Positions 43,375 through 51,469 of a stretch of DNA of 59,157 nt are shown piece by piece. Numbering within the stretch: the first letter of the stretch is position 1; each line of letters starts with the position of its first letter. The notes under the pieces were generated by a model, which saw nothing but the letters and a program-made list of their open reading frames with translations, searched no databases and was not told the DNA's origin. Both the position numbers and the translations under genes were made by a program. This DNA comes from an uncultured Verrucomicrobia subdivision 3 bacterium. Lineage in GTDB: Bacteria; Verrucomicrobiota; Verrucomicrobiia; Limisphaerales; UBA11358. The stretch covers positions 1 to 59,157 of the forward strand of contig CAIQWB010000077.1 of the NCBI GenBank assembly GCA_903875465.1, read 5' to 3'.

Positions 43375-45534
43375 TTAAGGAAAGGTTTGGGTGACTGGCA
43401 ATTGATAGCGCTGTTTCAACGGCAGGTCGCGCGACGAACCGCCCACGCGAATTTCAAACTCATCGGCTTCCGCCCGCCAGTGGTGCTGGCGGTCATCATA
43501 AAAGGCAAAGGCCGTGCGATCCAGGGGCACGGACACGCGGCGGGTTTCGCCGGGGTTGAGCCCGACCTTTTGAAATCCCTTCAATTCCTGCTCCGGCCGG
43601 GCCAGACTGGGATGCCTTTGATGGACATATAATTCCACCACTTCCGCGCCCGGACGCTGCCCGGTGTTGGTGAGGTCGAATTCCGCACTCAGCAAAGGTT
43701 GTTCCGCATTGGTTCCCGGTACGAGTTTCAAATTTGAGTATTTAAACTGGGTGTAACTCAGGCCGTAGCCAAAGGGAAAGAGCGGTTCCACGTGCTGCGT
43801 ATCAAACCAACGGTAGCCCACCAGCAAGCCCTCGGTGTAGGTGACCGTGCCATTCGTGCCCGGATAAGCACCCAGGGCATGGGCCGGGGAATCCAGCAAC
43901 CGCCGGGGGAACGTGCACGGCAGTTTGCCGGAGGGATTCACGTCCCCAAACAGCACGGCCGCCAGGGCATTGCCACCTTCCATGCCGGGATACCAGGCCT
44001 GGACCACCGCCGGCACCTGGTCCAGCCAGGTATCCATCGTGACCATGGTACCTTCCAGCACCACCACCGTGCGTGGATTGGCCGCGACCAGTTTCTGGAT
44101 TAATTCGTTCTGTCCATAAGGCAGCTCCAAATTGGGGCGGTCAGCGCCTTCGCAATCAAAGCCCTTGTCATGATTGAGTCCGCCGATAAACACCACCACG
44201 TCCGCCTGCCGCGCCGCGGCGAGGGCGCGTTCCACCAGATTCGTGTCCCCACCTTTGCGGTAGCCTTCGGAGAACGTCACATTCACGGAAGATCCCACCC
44301 GCTGCAAGATGCCTGACAACGGGGCCACCTCGTAAAATGCCTTGATCTCGGAGCTCTCCCCGCCATGGGCCTGGAGGCGCACGGCGTTTTCCCCAATCAC
44401 CGCAAGGGAAACGATTTTTTGGGGGTCCAGCGGCAGCAGTTGATCCCGGTTTTTAAGCAGGACCAGGCCTTCGGCCGCCACTTGCTCGGCCGTTTTTTGG
44501 TGTGCGGCGGTGTTCAGGGAGCCCGGCTTGCGGTTGGCGTCCAGCACGTGCGTGGCCAGCATCACCCGCAGGTTGCGCCGCACCTTTTCATCCAGGCCAG
44601 CCAATGGATAATCACCATGCTGCAAGCCCTCCCGGTAAGGCCGGGCCAGATAAAAATCATCGTATGGGCCATCCGTGCCCATCTCCAGATCGAGCCCGTT
44701 CCGGACCGCCTGGCGGGTGTCATGCACCCCCGCCCAGTCGGACATCACCAACCCTTGGAACCCCCACTCGCCCTTCAAAATATGGTTGAGCAAATAATCA
44801 TTGTGGCAGCAATGTTCGCCGCGCAACTGGTTGTAAGCCCCCATCACCGACCAGACCCGGCCTTCCTGCACCACCATTTTAAACGCCGGCAGATAAATTT
44901 CCCGCAGGGTGCGCTCATCCATTTCCACATTGATCGTGCCGCGCTGGTATTCCTGGTTGTTCGCGGCAAAATGTTTCACGCATGAGGCAATGTCCGCCGC
45001 CTGCGCCCCCCGCACATAGCCGGTGGCCATCCGGCCGGACAGCAAGGGATCCTCGCCGAGATATTCAAAATTACGGCCGCAGAGTGGGGTGCGCAGAATG
45101 TTCACGCCCGGTCCCAGCATGATGTCCTTGCCCCGCGCGCGCGCCTCCTGGCCAATCACCTGGCCCTCGGCATGGCCCAATTCCGGATTCCATGTGGCCG
45201 CCAGGCAAATGCCGGCGGGCATCGCCGTGGCAAAATCATCCGTATGGCCGGATGCATTCCACGTGTCCGGACCAATATCCTCCCGCACGCCATGCGGGCC
45301 ATCCGAGAGCCACCGCCGGGGGATGCCCAGCCGGGGTATGGCCGCCGTGGTAAATTTGGAATCCCCATGCAGCTGGGCAATTTTCTCCTCCAGGGTCAGG
45401 CGGCCCAATAAATCAGCCACGCGCTGTTCCAAGGGTTGCTGCGGGTCCATGTAAATGGCCGTTGGTTCGGCGCACACGTTAAGGGCCAGGGCCAGCAGGG
45501 CTACGCCCAGCCGGGAAGCGGTGTTTAATGTCAT
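43375..45534 (-). CDS. Glycoside hydrolase family 3 beta-glucosidase-like enzyme
   Basis: A 719-residue exported enzyme with a signal peptide (LGVALLALALNVCA). The TIM barrel shows K187-H188, and the likely nucleophile is Asp266 in LVMSDWAGVHDT. The alpha/beta domain (VVFIGGLNHDKGFDCEGADR) and a C-terminal FnIII-like domain (LSAEFDLTNTGQRPGAEVVE) complete the family plan. The ATG at 45534 is chosen because the frame further upstream only translates the inserted element. A CCCGAAC element's target duplication begins at the base before this ATG. Confidence 0.92.
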   Translation of the reverse strand: MTLNTASRLGVALLALALNVCAEPTAIYMDPQQPLEQRVADLLGRLTLEEKIAQLHGDSKFTTAAIPRLGIPRRWLSDGPHGVREDIGPDTWNASGHTDDFATAMPAGICLAATWNPELGHAEGQVIGQEARARGKDIMLGPGVNILRTPLCGRNFEYLGEDPLLSGRMATGYVRGAQAADIASCVKHFAANNQEYQRGTINVEMDERTLREIYLPAFKMVVQEGRVWSVMGAYNQLRGEHCCHNDYLLNHILKGEWGFQGLVMSDWAGVHDTRQAVRNGLDLEMGTDGPYDDFYLARPYREGLQHGDYPLAGLDEKVRRNLRVMLATHVLDANRKPGSLNTAAHQKTAEQVAAEGLVLLKNRDQLLPLDPQKIVSLAVIGENAVRLQAHGGESSEIKAFYEVAPLSGILQRVGSSVNVTFSEGYRKGGDTNLVERALAAARQADVVVFIGGLNHDKGFDCEGADRPNLELPYGQNELIQKLVAANPRTVVVLEGTMVTMDTWLDQVPAVVQAWYPGMEGGNALAAVLFGDVNPSGKLPCTFPRRLLDSPAHALGAYPGTNGTVTYTEGLLVGYRWFDTQHVEPLFPFGYGLSYTQFKYSNLKLVPGTNAEQPLLSAEFDLTNTGQRPGAEVVELYVHQRHPSLARPEQELKGFQKVGLNPGETRRVSVPLDRTAFAFYDDRQHHWRAEADEFEIRVGGSSRDLPLKQRYQLPVTQTFP

Positions 45535-45539
45535 TTTAA

Positions 45540-45700
45540 CCCGAACTCCGAAATGAAAATGGCTGGGATGCGTCCAGATATTGGAGCAGCAGCGCTTTGG
45601 AAAAATCGCCGCATACCTGCAGCGGTCTGGCAGGATTTTTCCAAACCGTTTATGCCCAATAGATGGATGCCGGCCGGTCGTTTTCATTTCGGAGTTCGGG
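45540..45700. mobile_element. CCCGAAC element, copy 3 (161 bp, internally deleted)
   Basis: Terminal repeats of 20 identical bases (CCCGAACTCCGAAATGAAAA). Both ends carry ATG where other copies have ATT, so the two arms changed together. TTTAA flanks it at 45535-45539 and 45701-45705. About 64 bp of the middle are missing relative to copy 1, around the step from GGTCTGGCA to GGATTTTTCC. It lies between the GH31 stop and the GH3 start, splitting what was a close (~15 bp) gene pair. Confidence 0.9.
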
Positions 45701-45714
45701 TTTAAAGCGGTCAA

Positions 45715-48591
45715 TTAAAAGTGAATCGCCACGGCTTTGCCGTGATACTGAATCGTGCGTTCCGGCACGGCGGCGAAGGCAAACGGCACGGGATGTTGCG
45801 CCCGGACCCGCACCACCTGGAACGTGCGTTCCGTGAGCATCCCCGCAAATGTCCCGGTGCGCCGGCCGATGGTCAGCGTCTGGTGCCGGTCATCCCAATG
45901 CAGGGGGATGCGGCTGCAATGCCCCTGCTCGTAAGCATAAGACTGTCCGTCATCCTCATACAACGTGAACGCGCCGTCGGCCCCGCCATACACCCACAAG
46001 GTGATCGGGTCCGCCGGTTTCTCGCTGGTGTATTGCAATTCCGGCCCCAGCGGAATAATGGACCCCGCCCGCACCTGCAAAGGCAGGGAATCCAGCGGTG
46101 CCGCCACGCGAATGGCGGCCCCCCCTTCCAGGTTTTCTCCGGTCCAGAAATCAAACCAGCCGCCCGGCGTGGCCGGCAGGTAAACAGTCCGTTCGCGCGC
46201 CTCATAGGCAGTAATCGGACTGACCAGCAGGGCCGGGCCAAACAGAAACTGGTCTTTCAGATCCCCGACGTTGGGGTCCGTCCGAAAGTCCATGACCAGT
46301 GGGCGCATAATGGTGCTGTGCTCGTGCGTCACCGCGCCCGCCAGGGAGTAAATGTAGGGCAGCAACCGGTAGCGCAGCCGGTCAAATGTCAACTCCGTCT
46401 GGTAGGCCGGGTGGTTGGTCGGTGCCACGTTCCACATCTCCCGGTAGGGAAATTGCCCGTGCACCCGGAAAATCGGGCTGAAAGTGCCAAACTCAAACCA
46501 GCGCGTGTTGAGTTCCCGCCATTCGGCCTGGTCCGCTGCCGTCATGGAATCCTGGCTGAAACGGTCGGGCACGGCAAAGCCGCCAATGTCCGTCGTCCAA
46601 TACGGCATGCCCGACAGGGCAAAACCCAGGCCGGCCGGAATCTGTTTGCGCAGGGCCGTCCAGGTGGCGGTGACATCCCCGGACCACACGGCGCCCGCAT
46701 AATGTTGCTGGCCGGCAAACGCCGAGCGGGTGAGAATAAAAACGCGCTGGCCCGGGGCGGTTTCCCGCTGGCCTTCGTAAATGGTCCGGCTGTTGGCCAG
46801 GGCATAGCCATTCAACTCCCGCGCCCCGGTTTGGCCGCCGCTCGGGTTCGCCAGTTCGCGCTGGCCATCCAGGGTCGGATACGGCTGCTCAATGTCCGGC
46901 TCGCTCGCGTCCATCCACCAGCCATCCACGCCCAGTTGGAACAGGTCGTGATTGATTTGCGACCAGAACATTCGGCCCGCCGCGGGATTGAAGGGATCGT
47001 AAAAGGTGTAGTCAAACCCCAGCCAGTCTTTCATGTTCCGTTGCAAGGGTCCTTCGTAGAGAAAGCCATGCTGGTGCAGGGCGGCGAAATTCGCCGTGCC
47101 CGGATAAAATTTACCCCAGACCGACACCATCAAATGACTGTGATAGTGTTCATGTATGGTGCGCAGCCAGCCGGCGGGGTCGGGATACCGTGTGGGATCA
47201 AATTGATGCGAGCCCCAGGTGTCCAGCTTCCAGTATTGCCAGTCCTGCACGATGTTGTCCAACGGGATGCCGCGGTCCCGAAAACCCGCCAGCACGTTCG
47301 TGATTTCCTGCGCCGTCTTGTAACGCTCGCGGCATTGCCAGAGTCCATAGGCCCAGCGCGGCATCATGGGGGCGTCGCCCGTCAACTGCCGGTAACCAGC
47401 GATGATCTGCTCGGGTTCCGGCCCATGCACAAAATAATAATCCACCCCACCGCCCACTTCCGACCACAGGGCGGTGTCCGCGCTGGGGTTGGGGGTTTTC
47501 CACCGCAGCCGCACCGTGGCCGGGTCCTGGTCCTTGGACCATTCCAACTTGAGGCGGCCGGGCCGTCCGGCGGTCAAATGCACCTTCGCCACGTCAAACC
47601 ATGGCAGCCAACCCTGCCGCCAGTGATCCATCACCAGTTCGTTGTCGACCCACAGTTTCAGGCCGCTGGCGGAAAACGCCTGGAACTGGTAGTCCCCTGT
47701 TTCCGCCGGCACCACCGACCCCTCCCAGCGCACACTGATATCACCCCGGGATGGCAGTGCCGGGCAGATCATTTGGTTTTTGCTATTAACGGCATCGGGC
47801 AGCTCGATGGCCACTCTGGCATCCACTCGTTGCGCCGCCAATTTCTCAAAATGCGCCCCGCGATAATATCCCGCCGTCAGCCCGCCCGGCTGGCCGTCCC
47901 GGGTCAGTAATTGACCGGCAGGAATGGCCGTGAATGGCCGCAAATCACCAAACCGGGAGTACGCCGCATTGTCCCACAAGATCCCATAGCCGCGGCTGGA
48001 AACCAAAAAGGGAATGACAATCGTGCCATTGTGCTGCCACAGCTCGAGGTCGTAGCCTTTCAGATTGAGCAGGCCCAGCTGCTGTTGCCCCAGGCCGTAC
48101 AACGCCTCCCCCGGCTGGGCTTCCCATTGCTGGCCCACATGCCACGTGCGTTCCCCTTGCACCACGGCCGGGGCCAGTTCCCGACCGCCGGATTTTTCCG
48201 CCGTCAGCAACACCCCTTTTTGGTCGTAAAAGGATACCTGCCCGGTGGCGAGCACCACGCGCACCACCAAGTCGGCGGTGGTGATCGTGGTCATTCCCTG
48301 GGCCGTTTTTGCCCGCCAGTGCGGCCGGGGGCCGCTGGCCGGCAACACCGAGTGGCTGGGATGCTGGAAAAAGGCCCGGTCCGGCGCACTGGCCACCCGC
48401 ACAATATTGCTCGCGCACAGTTGGATTTTTAAATACTGGCTGCCCACCGGCACGATCATGCCATCCGCCACCGTTTCCGGGTCCGCCGTTTGGGCACTGG
48501 CAGTGCCGGCCACGAGGCAGAGGGCAGTGCATGCGGCCAGCAGCCGGTGGCCATGGGCGGCCAGGCCACGCGATATTGGAACGAATGTCAT
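45715..48591 (-). CDS. Glycoside hydrolase family 31 (alpha-xylosidase-like) with PA14 domain
   Basis: A 958-residue exported enzyme. The GH31 N-terminal beta domain is interrupted by a PA14 domain (about 235-365, LTAGYYRGAHFEKL through LKLEWSKDQDPATVRLRW). The barrel carries the nucleophile Asp561 (WWMDASEPD) and acid/base Asp639 (WSGDVTATW). PA14-bearing GH31 members include alpha-xylosidases acting on xyloglucan oligosaccharides. The ATG at 48591 gives a proper signal peptide; the frame is open to 48663. GH3 and GH9 genes follow. Confidence 0.88.
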   Translation of the reverse strand: MTFVPISRGLAAHGHRLLAACTALCLVAGTASAQTADPETVADGMIVPVGSQYLKIQLCASNIVRVASAPDRAFFQHPSHSVLPASGPRPHWRAKTAQGMTTITTADLVVRVVLATGQVSFYDQKGVLLTAEKSGGRELAPAVVQGERTWHVGQQWEAQPGEALYGLGQQQLGLLNLKGYDLELWQHNGTIVIPFLVSSRGYGILWDNAAYSRFGDLRPFTAIPAGQLLTRDGQPGGLTAGYYRGAHFEKLAAQRVDARVAIELPDAVNSKNQMICPALPSRGDISVRWEGSVVPAETGDYQFQAFSASGLKLWVDNELVMDHWRQGWLPWFDVAKVHLTAGRPGRLKLEWSKDQDPATVRLRWKTPNPSADTALWSEVGGGVDYYFVHGPEPEQIIAGYRQLTGDAPMMPRWAYGLWQCRERYKTAQEITNVLAGFRDRGIPLDNIVQDWQYWKLDTWGSHQFDPTRYPDPAGWLRTIHEHYHSHLMVSVWGKFYPGTANFAALHQHGFLYEGPLQRNMKDWLGFDYTFYDPFNPAAGRMFWSQINHDLFQLGVDGWWMDASEPDIEQPYPTLDGQRELANPSGGQTGARELNGYALANSRTIYEGQRETAPGQRVFILTRSAFAGQQHYAGAVWSGDVTATWTALRKQIPAGLGFALSGMPYWTTDIGGFAVPDRFSQDSMTAADQAEWRELNTRWFEFGTFSPIFRVHGQFPYREMWNVAPTNHPAYQTELTFDRLRYRLLPYIYSLAGAVTHEHSTIMRPLVMDFRTDPNVGDLKDQFLFGPALLVSPITAYEARERTVYLPATPGGWFDFWTGENLEGGAAIRVAAPLDSLPLQVRAGSIIPLGPELQYTSEKPADPITLWVYGGADGAFTLYEDDGQSYAYEQGHCSRIPLHWDDRHQTLTIGRRTGTFAGMLTERTFQVVRVRAQHPVPFAFAAVPERTIQYHGKAVAIHF

Positions 48592-48850
48592 AAGGATTTT
48601 AATAAATTCGTTCCGATCATATAGGTTTCCTGAATTCTGGCTACTCGTCAAAATGATGGACACCGCCGGCCGTTTAAATCAACGATTGCATGAATTTTCC
48701 CGCAAGGATCAGGACGCCCTGTGGTCGCCGCTCGCGGCTGGGCCCACCGCCCGGAACCGCTTCGTCAGGGGTTCCTCAAGGTTAAACGCTCGCTGCGCAG
48801 ACTGGGTTTGATTCTAATTGCAGATTTCATAATGCAGGGGTGCCCTTGCT

Positions 48851-50446
48851 TCAGCGGCCAATTTGAGGGATTAACTTAAGTAGTATCACTTCATTCTCCG
48901 CCAATGGCACGGTGGTATTCAGCTCCCCGCCGACCGGGATTTCCACCCCTTCACCCGCCTCCGGTTCCCCCCGGCTCGCCGCCCGCAGCGCGGCTTCCTG
49001 CCCCCGGGTTAACTGGCGCGGCGACCCCATTTCCAGGTAAGCCGTGTAGGCGTCATTATGATGGTAACCCACCTGCCAGCGTTGCAGTTGATATTTTCCC
49101 GGGGGCACGCCCGTCAACTTGACTGCCACCCGGCCCCGGTCAGCTGCCGGATGCGGCTGCCGAAAATAAACATGATTGGCCAGCTTGCCGCCCGTCGGAT
49201 GGGTCAGGTCCCAGACCAATATCTCGGCGCCGCCATTCGTATCGCGGCAAACCCACGAATGCGCGTCCGTATTTTTCAATTCCACCGGCCCCAGTTGGTT
49301 GAGGAATTGATAGGCAAAATAGGCCGGCTTTTTGATGCCCGAAATGGTCAACAACCCGAATCCCCCGTGAAACGGCGTCATGGCCGGACCGTTTTCTTCA
49401 AAAATGTCCGTGAAGACCCAATACGAAAAGGAAGCCACCCCGGCCTGGGTGTTTTTATATTGCTCCAAAATATAGGGCGCCGAGAAATAAGCGTCATGCA
49501 CGGGGTCCCGTGGCGAGTAGGAAGCACTCCATTCCGTCACATGAATCGGCCGGCCGGCAAACGCGCTCGCGTCAATCGCCGCCCGCTGGCTGGTCGCATT
49601 GTGCGCCGGGGCCAGCAGATCTTCGCTCAAATACAAATACGAATTCCCATCCGCATCCAGCCCGCTGGGTCCGCCGCCCAACCCGTACCCGTGATAACTG
49701 ACAAAGTCCAGCGGCACATTGCTGGCCGTGCAAAACGCCAGCAGCGCCGGCACCCAGTCCGGCCCCGCTCCCGAGGGTCCGCCCACCCGATAGTCCGGGC
49801 TCACACTTTTCACCGCCGCCGCCGTATGGGCATACAGTTCAAAATACTCTTCCCGGGCCTTTTGCGGATTGCGCGGCCCCCAGAATCCCGGATAGTTCGG
49901 CTCATTCCAGACTTCAAAATTCCACTGGCGCACCGTCTCCGCTCCATAGCGCTCCGTCCAATGCGCCACCAGGTCATGAATCAAGCCATCCCATTTTTCA
50001 TAAGACTTGGGCGGCGTGACATTCGCCTGCCACCAAAAAATCTTCTTCCCGCCACTCGCCAGCGCCGCCGGCATGAAACTCAGTTCCACCAACGGCCGCA
50101 GCTGCATGGCCAGCAGCGCGTCGTAGAGGGAATCCACATACTGCCAGTTATGCAGCGGCTGGCCGGCCCGGTTTTCCGCATACACCCCCATGTCATCCGA
50201 CAACAGGCCGTGAAAGCGAATCTGTTTGAAGCCGATTTCCTGCTGGCACAACTGCAATTGCCGCTGCCAGTCCGCGCGCAGCCCCTCGTTCGCCCGCCCG
50301 GCGCCAATGCACTCATGGAACAGTTGGGACGTGGGCCCCTGAACCGCCTGCCAGTCGGCCGTGATCTGCCGGTCTGCGGCACCGCTGGCCAGAGCGCCCA
50401 TGAGCAAGGTCAAACCCGCGGCCAGCCGGGGATAAATAGTCTTCAT
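48851..50446 (-). CDS. Glycoside hydrolase family 39-like enzyme
   Basis: A 531-residue exported enzyme with signal peptide (RLAAGLTLLMGALASGAAD). Catalytic residues fit the GH39 plan: acid/base Glu182 (NFEVWNEPNYPGFWG) and nucleophile Glu305 (IHVTEWSASY). The C-terminal beta domain follows from about 425. GH39 includes beta-xylosidases and alpha-L-iduronidases; the exact sugar cannot be told here. It precedes GH31 by ~260 bp and leads the glycosidase run. Start at 50446 is chosen for the signal; the frame is open to 50503. Confidence 0.85.
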   Translation of the reverse strand: MKTIYPRLAAGLTLLMGALASGAADRQITADWQAVQGPTSQLFHECIGAGRANEGLRADWQRQLQLCQQEIGFKQIRFHGLLSDDMGVYAENRAGQPLHNWQYVDSLYDALLAMQLRPLVELSFMPAALASGGKKIFWWQANVTPPKSYEKWDGLIHDLVAHWTERYGAETVRQWNFEVWNEPNYPGFWGPRNPQKAREEYFELYAHTAAAVKSVSPDYRVGGPSGAGPDWVPALLAFCTASNVPLDFVSYHGYGLGGGPSGLDADGNSYLYLSEDLLAPAHNATSQRAAIDASAFAGRPIHVTEWSASYSPRDPVHDAYFSAPYILEQYKNTQAGVASFSYWVFTDIFEENGPAMTPFHGGFGLLTISGIKKPAYFAYQFLNQLGPVELKNTDAHSWVCRDTNGGAEILVWDLTHPTGGKLANHVYFRQPHPAADRGRVAVKLTGVPPGKYQLQRWQVGYHHNDAYTAYLEMGSPRQLTRGQEAALRAASRGEPEAGEGVEIPVGGELNTTVPLAENEVILLKLIPQIGR

Positions 50447-50627
50447 TCGTTTTTCGGGTGAAATTTGAGAGCCCATCCTACCACGGCGGCGGGCGGGCAA
50501 CATACGACATTTGGCGGATGAAACGCCACCCCCGCTGCGCCAGCCCCACCTCCTCGTCCCCCGTGGGCCTTGCTTACCGGCTCGCGCCGGCGTTTCCTAA
50601 ATTTTACAAAATAATTGATAAGAAAAT

Positions 50628-50656
50628 GTGACAGCGCGAATTCTCCACACTATATT
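50628..50656 (+). promoter_or_regulatory. Sigma-70-like promoter of phoU
   Basis: GTGACA (50628-50633) and TATATT (50651-50656) are 17 bases apart, each one base off the consensus. The start codon is only 11 bases past the -10, so the mRNA would have almost no leader if this is the promoter. Confidence 0.55.
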
Positions 50657-50666
50657 TCGCTTTCAA

Positions 50667-51368
50667 ATGGAAAAGCATTTGGAAATGGAACTGGACCGGT
50701 TGCGCCAGCAATTGCTGCGCATGGCCAGCCATGCGGAAAACGCCGTGAGCCTCGCACTGCAAGCCTTGATGCACCGCGACCACGACCTCGCCCTCCAGGT
50801 CAGGGACAACGACCGCATCATTGACCAGTTTGAAGTCGAAATAGACAACGAAGTCATCCGCCTTCTGACCAAGGCCCCCCTCGCCACCGATTTACGCATG
50901 GTCACCGTGGCCATGAAAATCTCCCAAAACTTTGAACGCATCGGCGACGAGGCTTCTAAAATTGCCAAGCGGGCGCGCGATTTAAGCCTCGAACCGCCTC
51001 TCAAGCTCCACCTGGATGTCCCCCGTCTCTCCAGTCTGGCGCAGGACATGCTCAAGGCCGCGCTCGATGCCTTCACCCACCGCGATCCCGCCGCTGCCCG
51101 TGCCATAATCCCCCGCGACCGTGAGGTCAACGCGGTCAACCATGAAATTCATGCCGCCCTGGTGCAGCACATGATCGCCAGTCCGGATAATATCAGCCGT
51201 TGCCTGCACTGGCTGGTGGTGGCCAAAAGCCTCGAGCGCATTGCCGACCATGCCACTAACGTCGCTGAGTACGTTATTTATTTTTGTGAAGCCCGCGACG
51301 TCCGGCTGACCAGTCGGTCCGTCCAGCCCGGCCAGTGGGAGCCCCAGCCCGCCATGGCCACCCGCTAG
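50667..51368 (+). CDS. phoU: Phosphate signalling protein PhoU
   Basis: A 233-residue all-helical protein with two PhoU repeats (MEKHLEMELDRLRQQLLRMA..., DLRMVTVAMKISQNFERIGD, then HWLVVAKSLERIADHATNVA). The conserved E/D-rich metal segments ERIGDEASKIAKRA and ERIADHATNVAEYV are present. PhoU restrains PhoR-PhoB signalling with the Pst transporter. No pst or pho genes are near. The ATG at 50667 (MEKHLEME) matches family starts; GTG at 50628 lies in the promoter. Confidence 0.93.
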   Translation: MEKHLEMELDRLRQQLLRMASHAENAVSLALQALMHRDHDLALQVRDNDRIIDQFEVEIDNEVIRLLTKAPLATDLRMVTVAMKISQNFERIGDEASKIAKRARDLSLEPPLKLHLDVPRLSSLAQDMLKAALDAFTHRDPAAARAIIPRDREVNAVNHEIHAALVQHMIASPDNISRCLHWLVVAKSLERIADHATNVAEYVIYFCEARDVRLTSRSVQPGQWEPQPAMATR

Positions 51369-51469
51369 TCAATAATATGGTTTTATTGCCGGAGTTTACC
51401 AGCCACCTGACCCCGGCTTAACTGGAATACGCTGCCTTTCCGCCTGGTTCTATTCTATTTTACCGGCAT

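Noticed and set aside
45721-47910. A 729-codon plus-strand frame
   Set aside because: Antisense shadow of the GH31 gene; the amino acid composition is His/Arg/Pro-rich and no domain is visible. The 467-codon frame at 49058-50461 is likewise a shadow of the GH39 gene.
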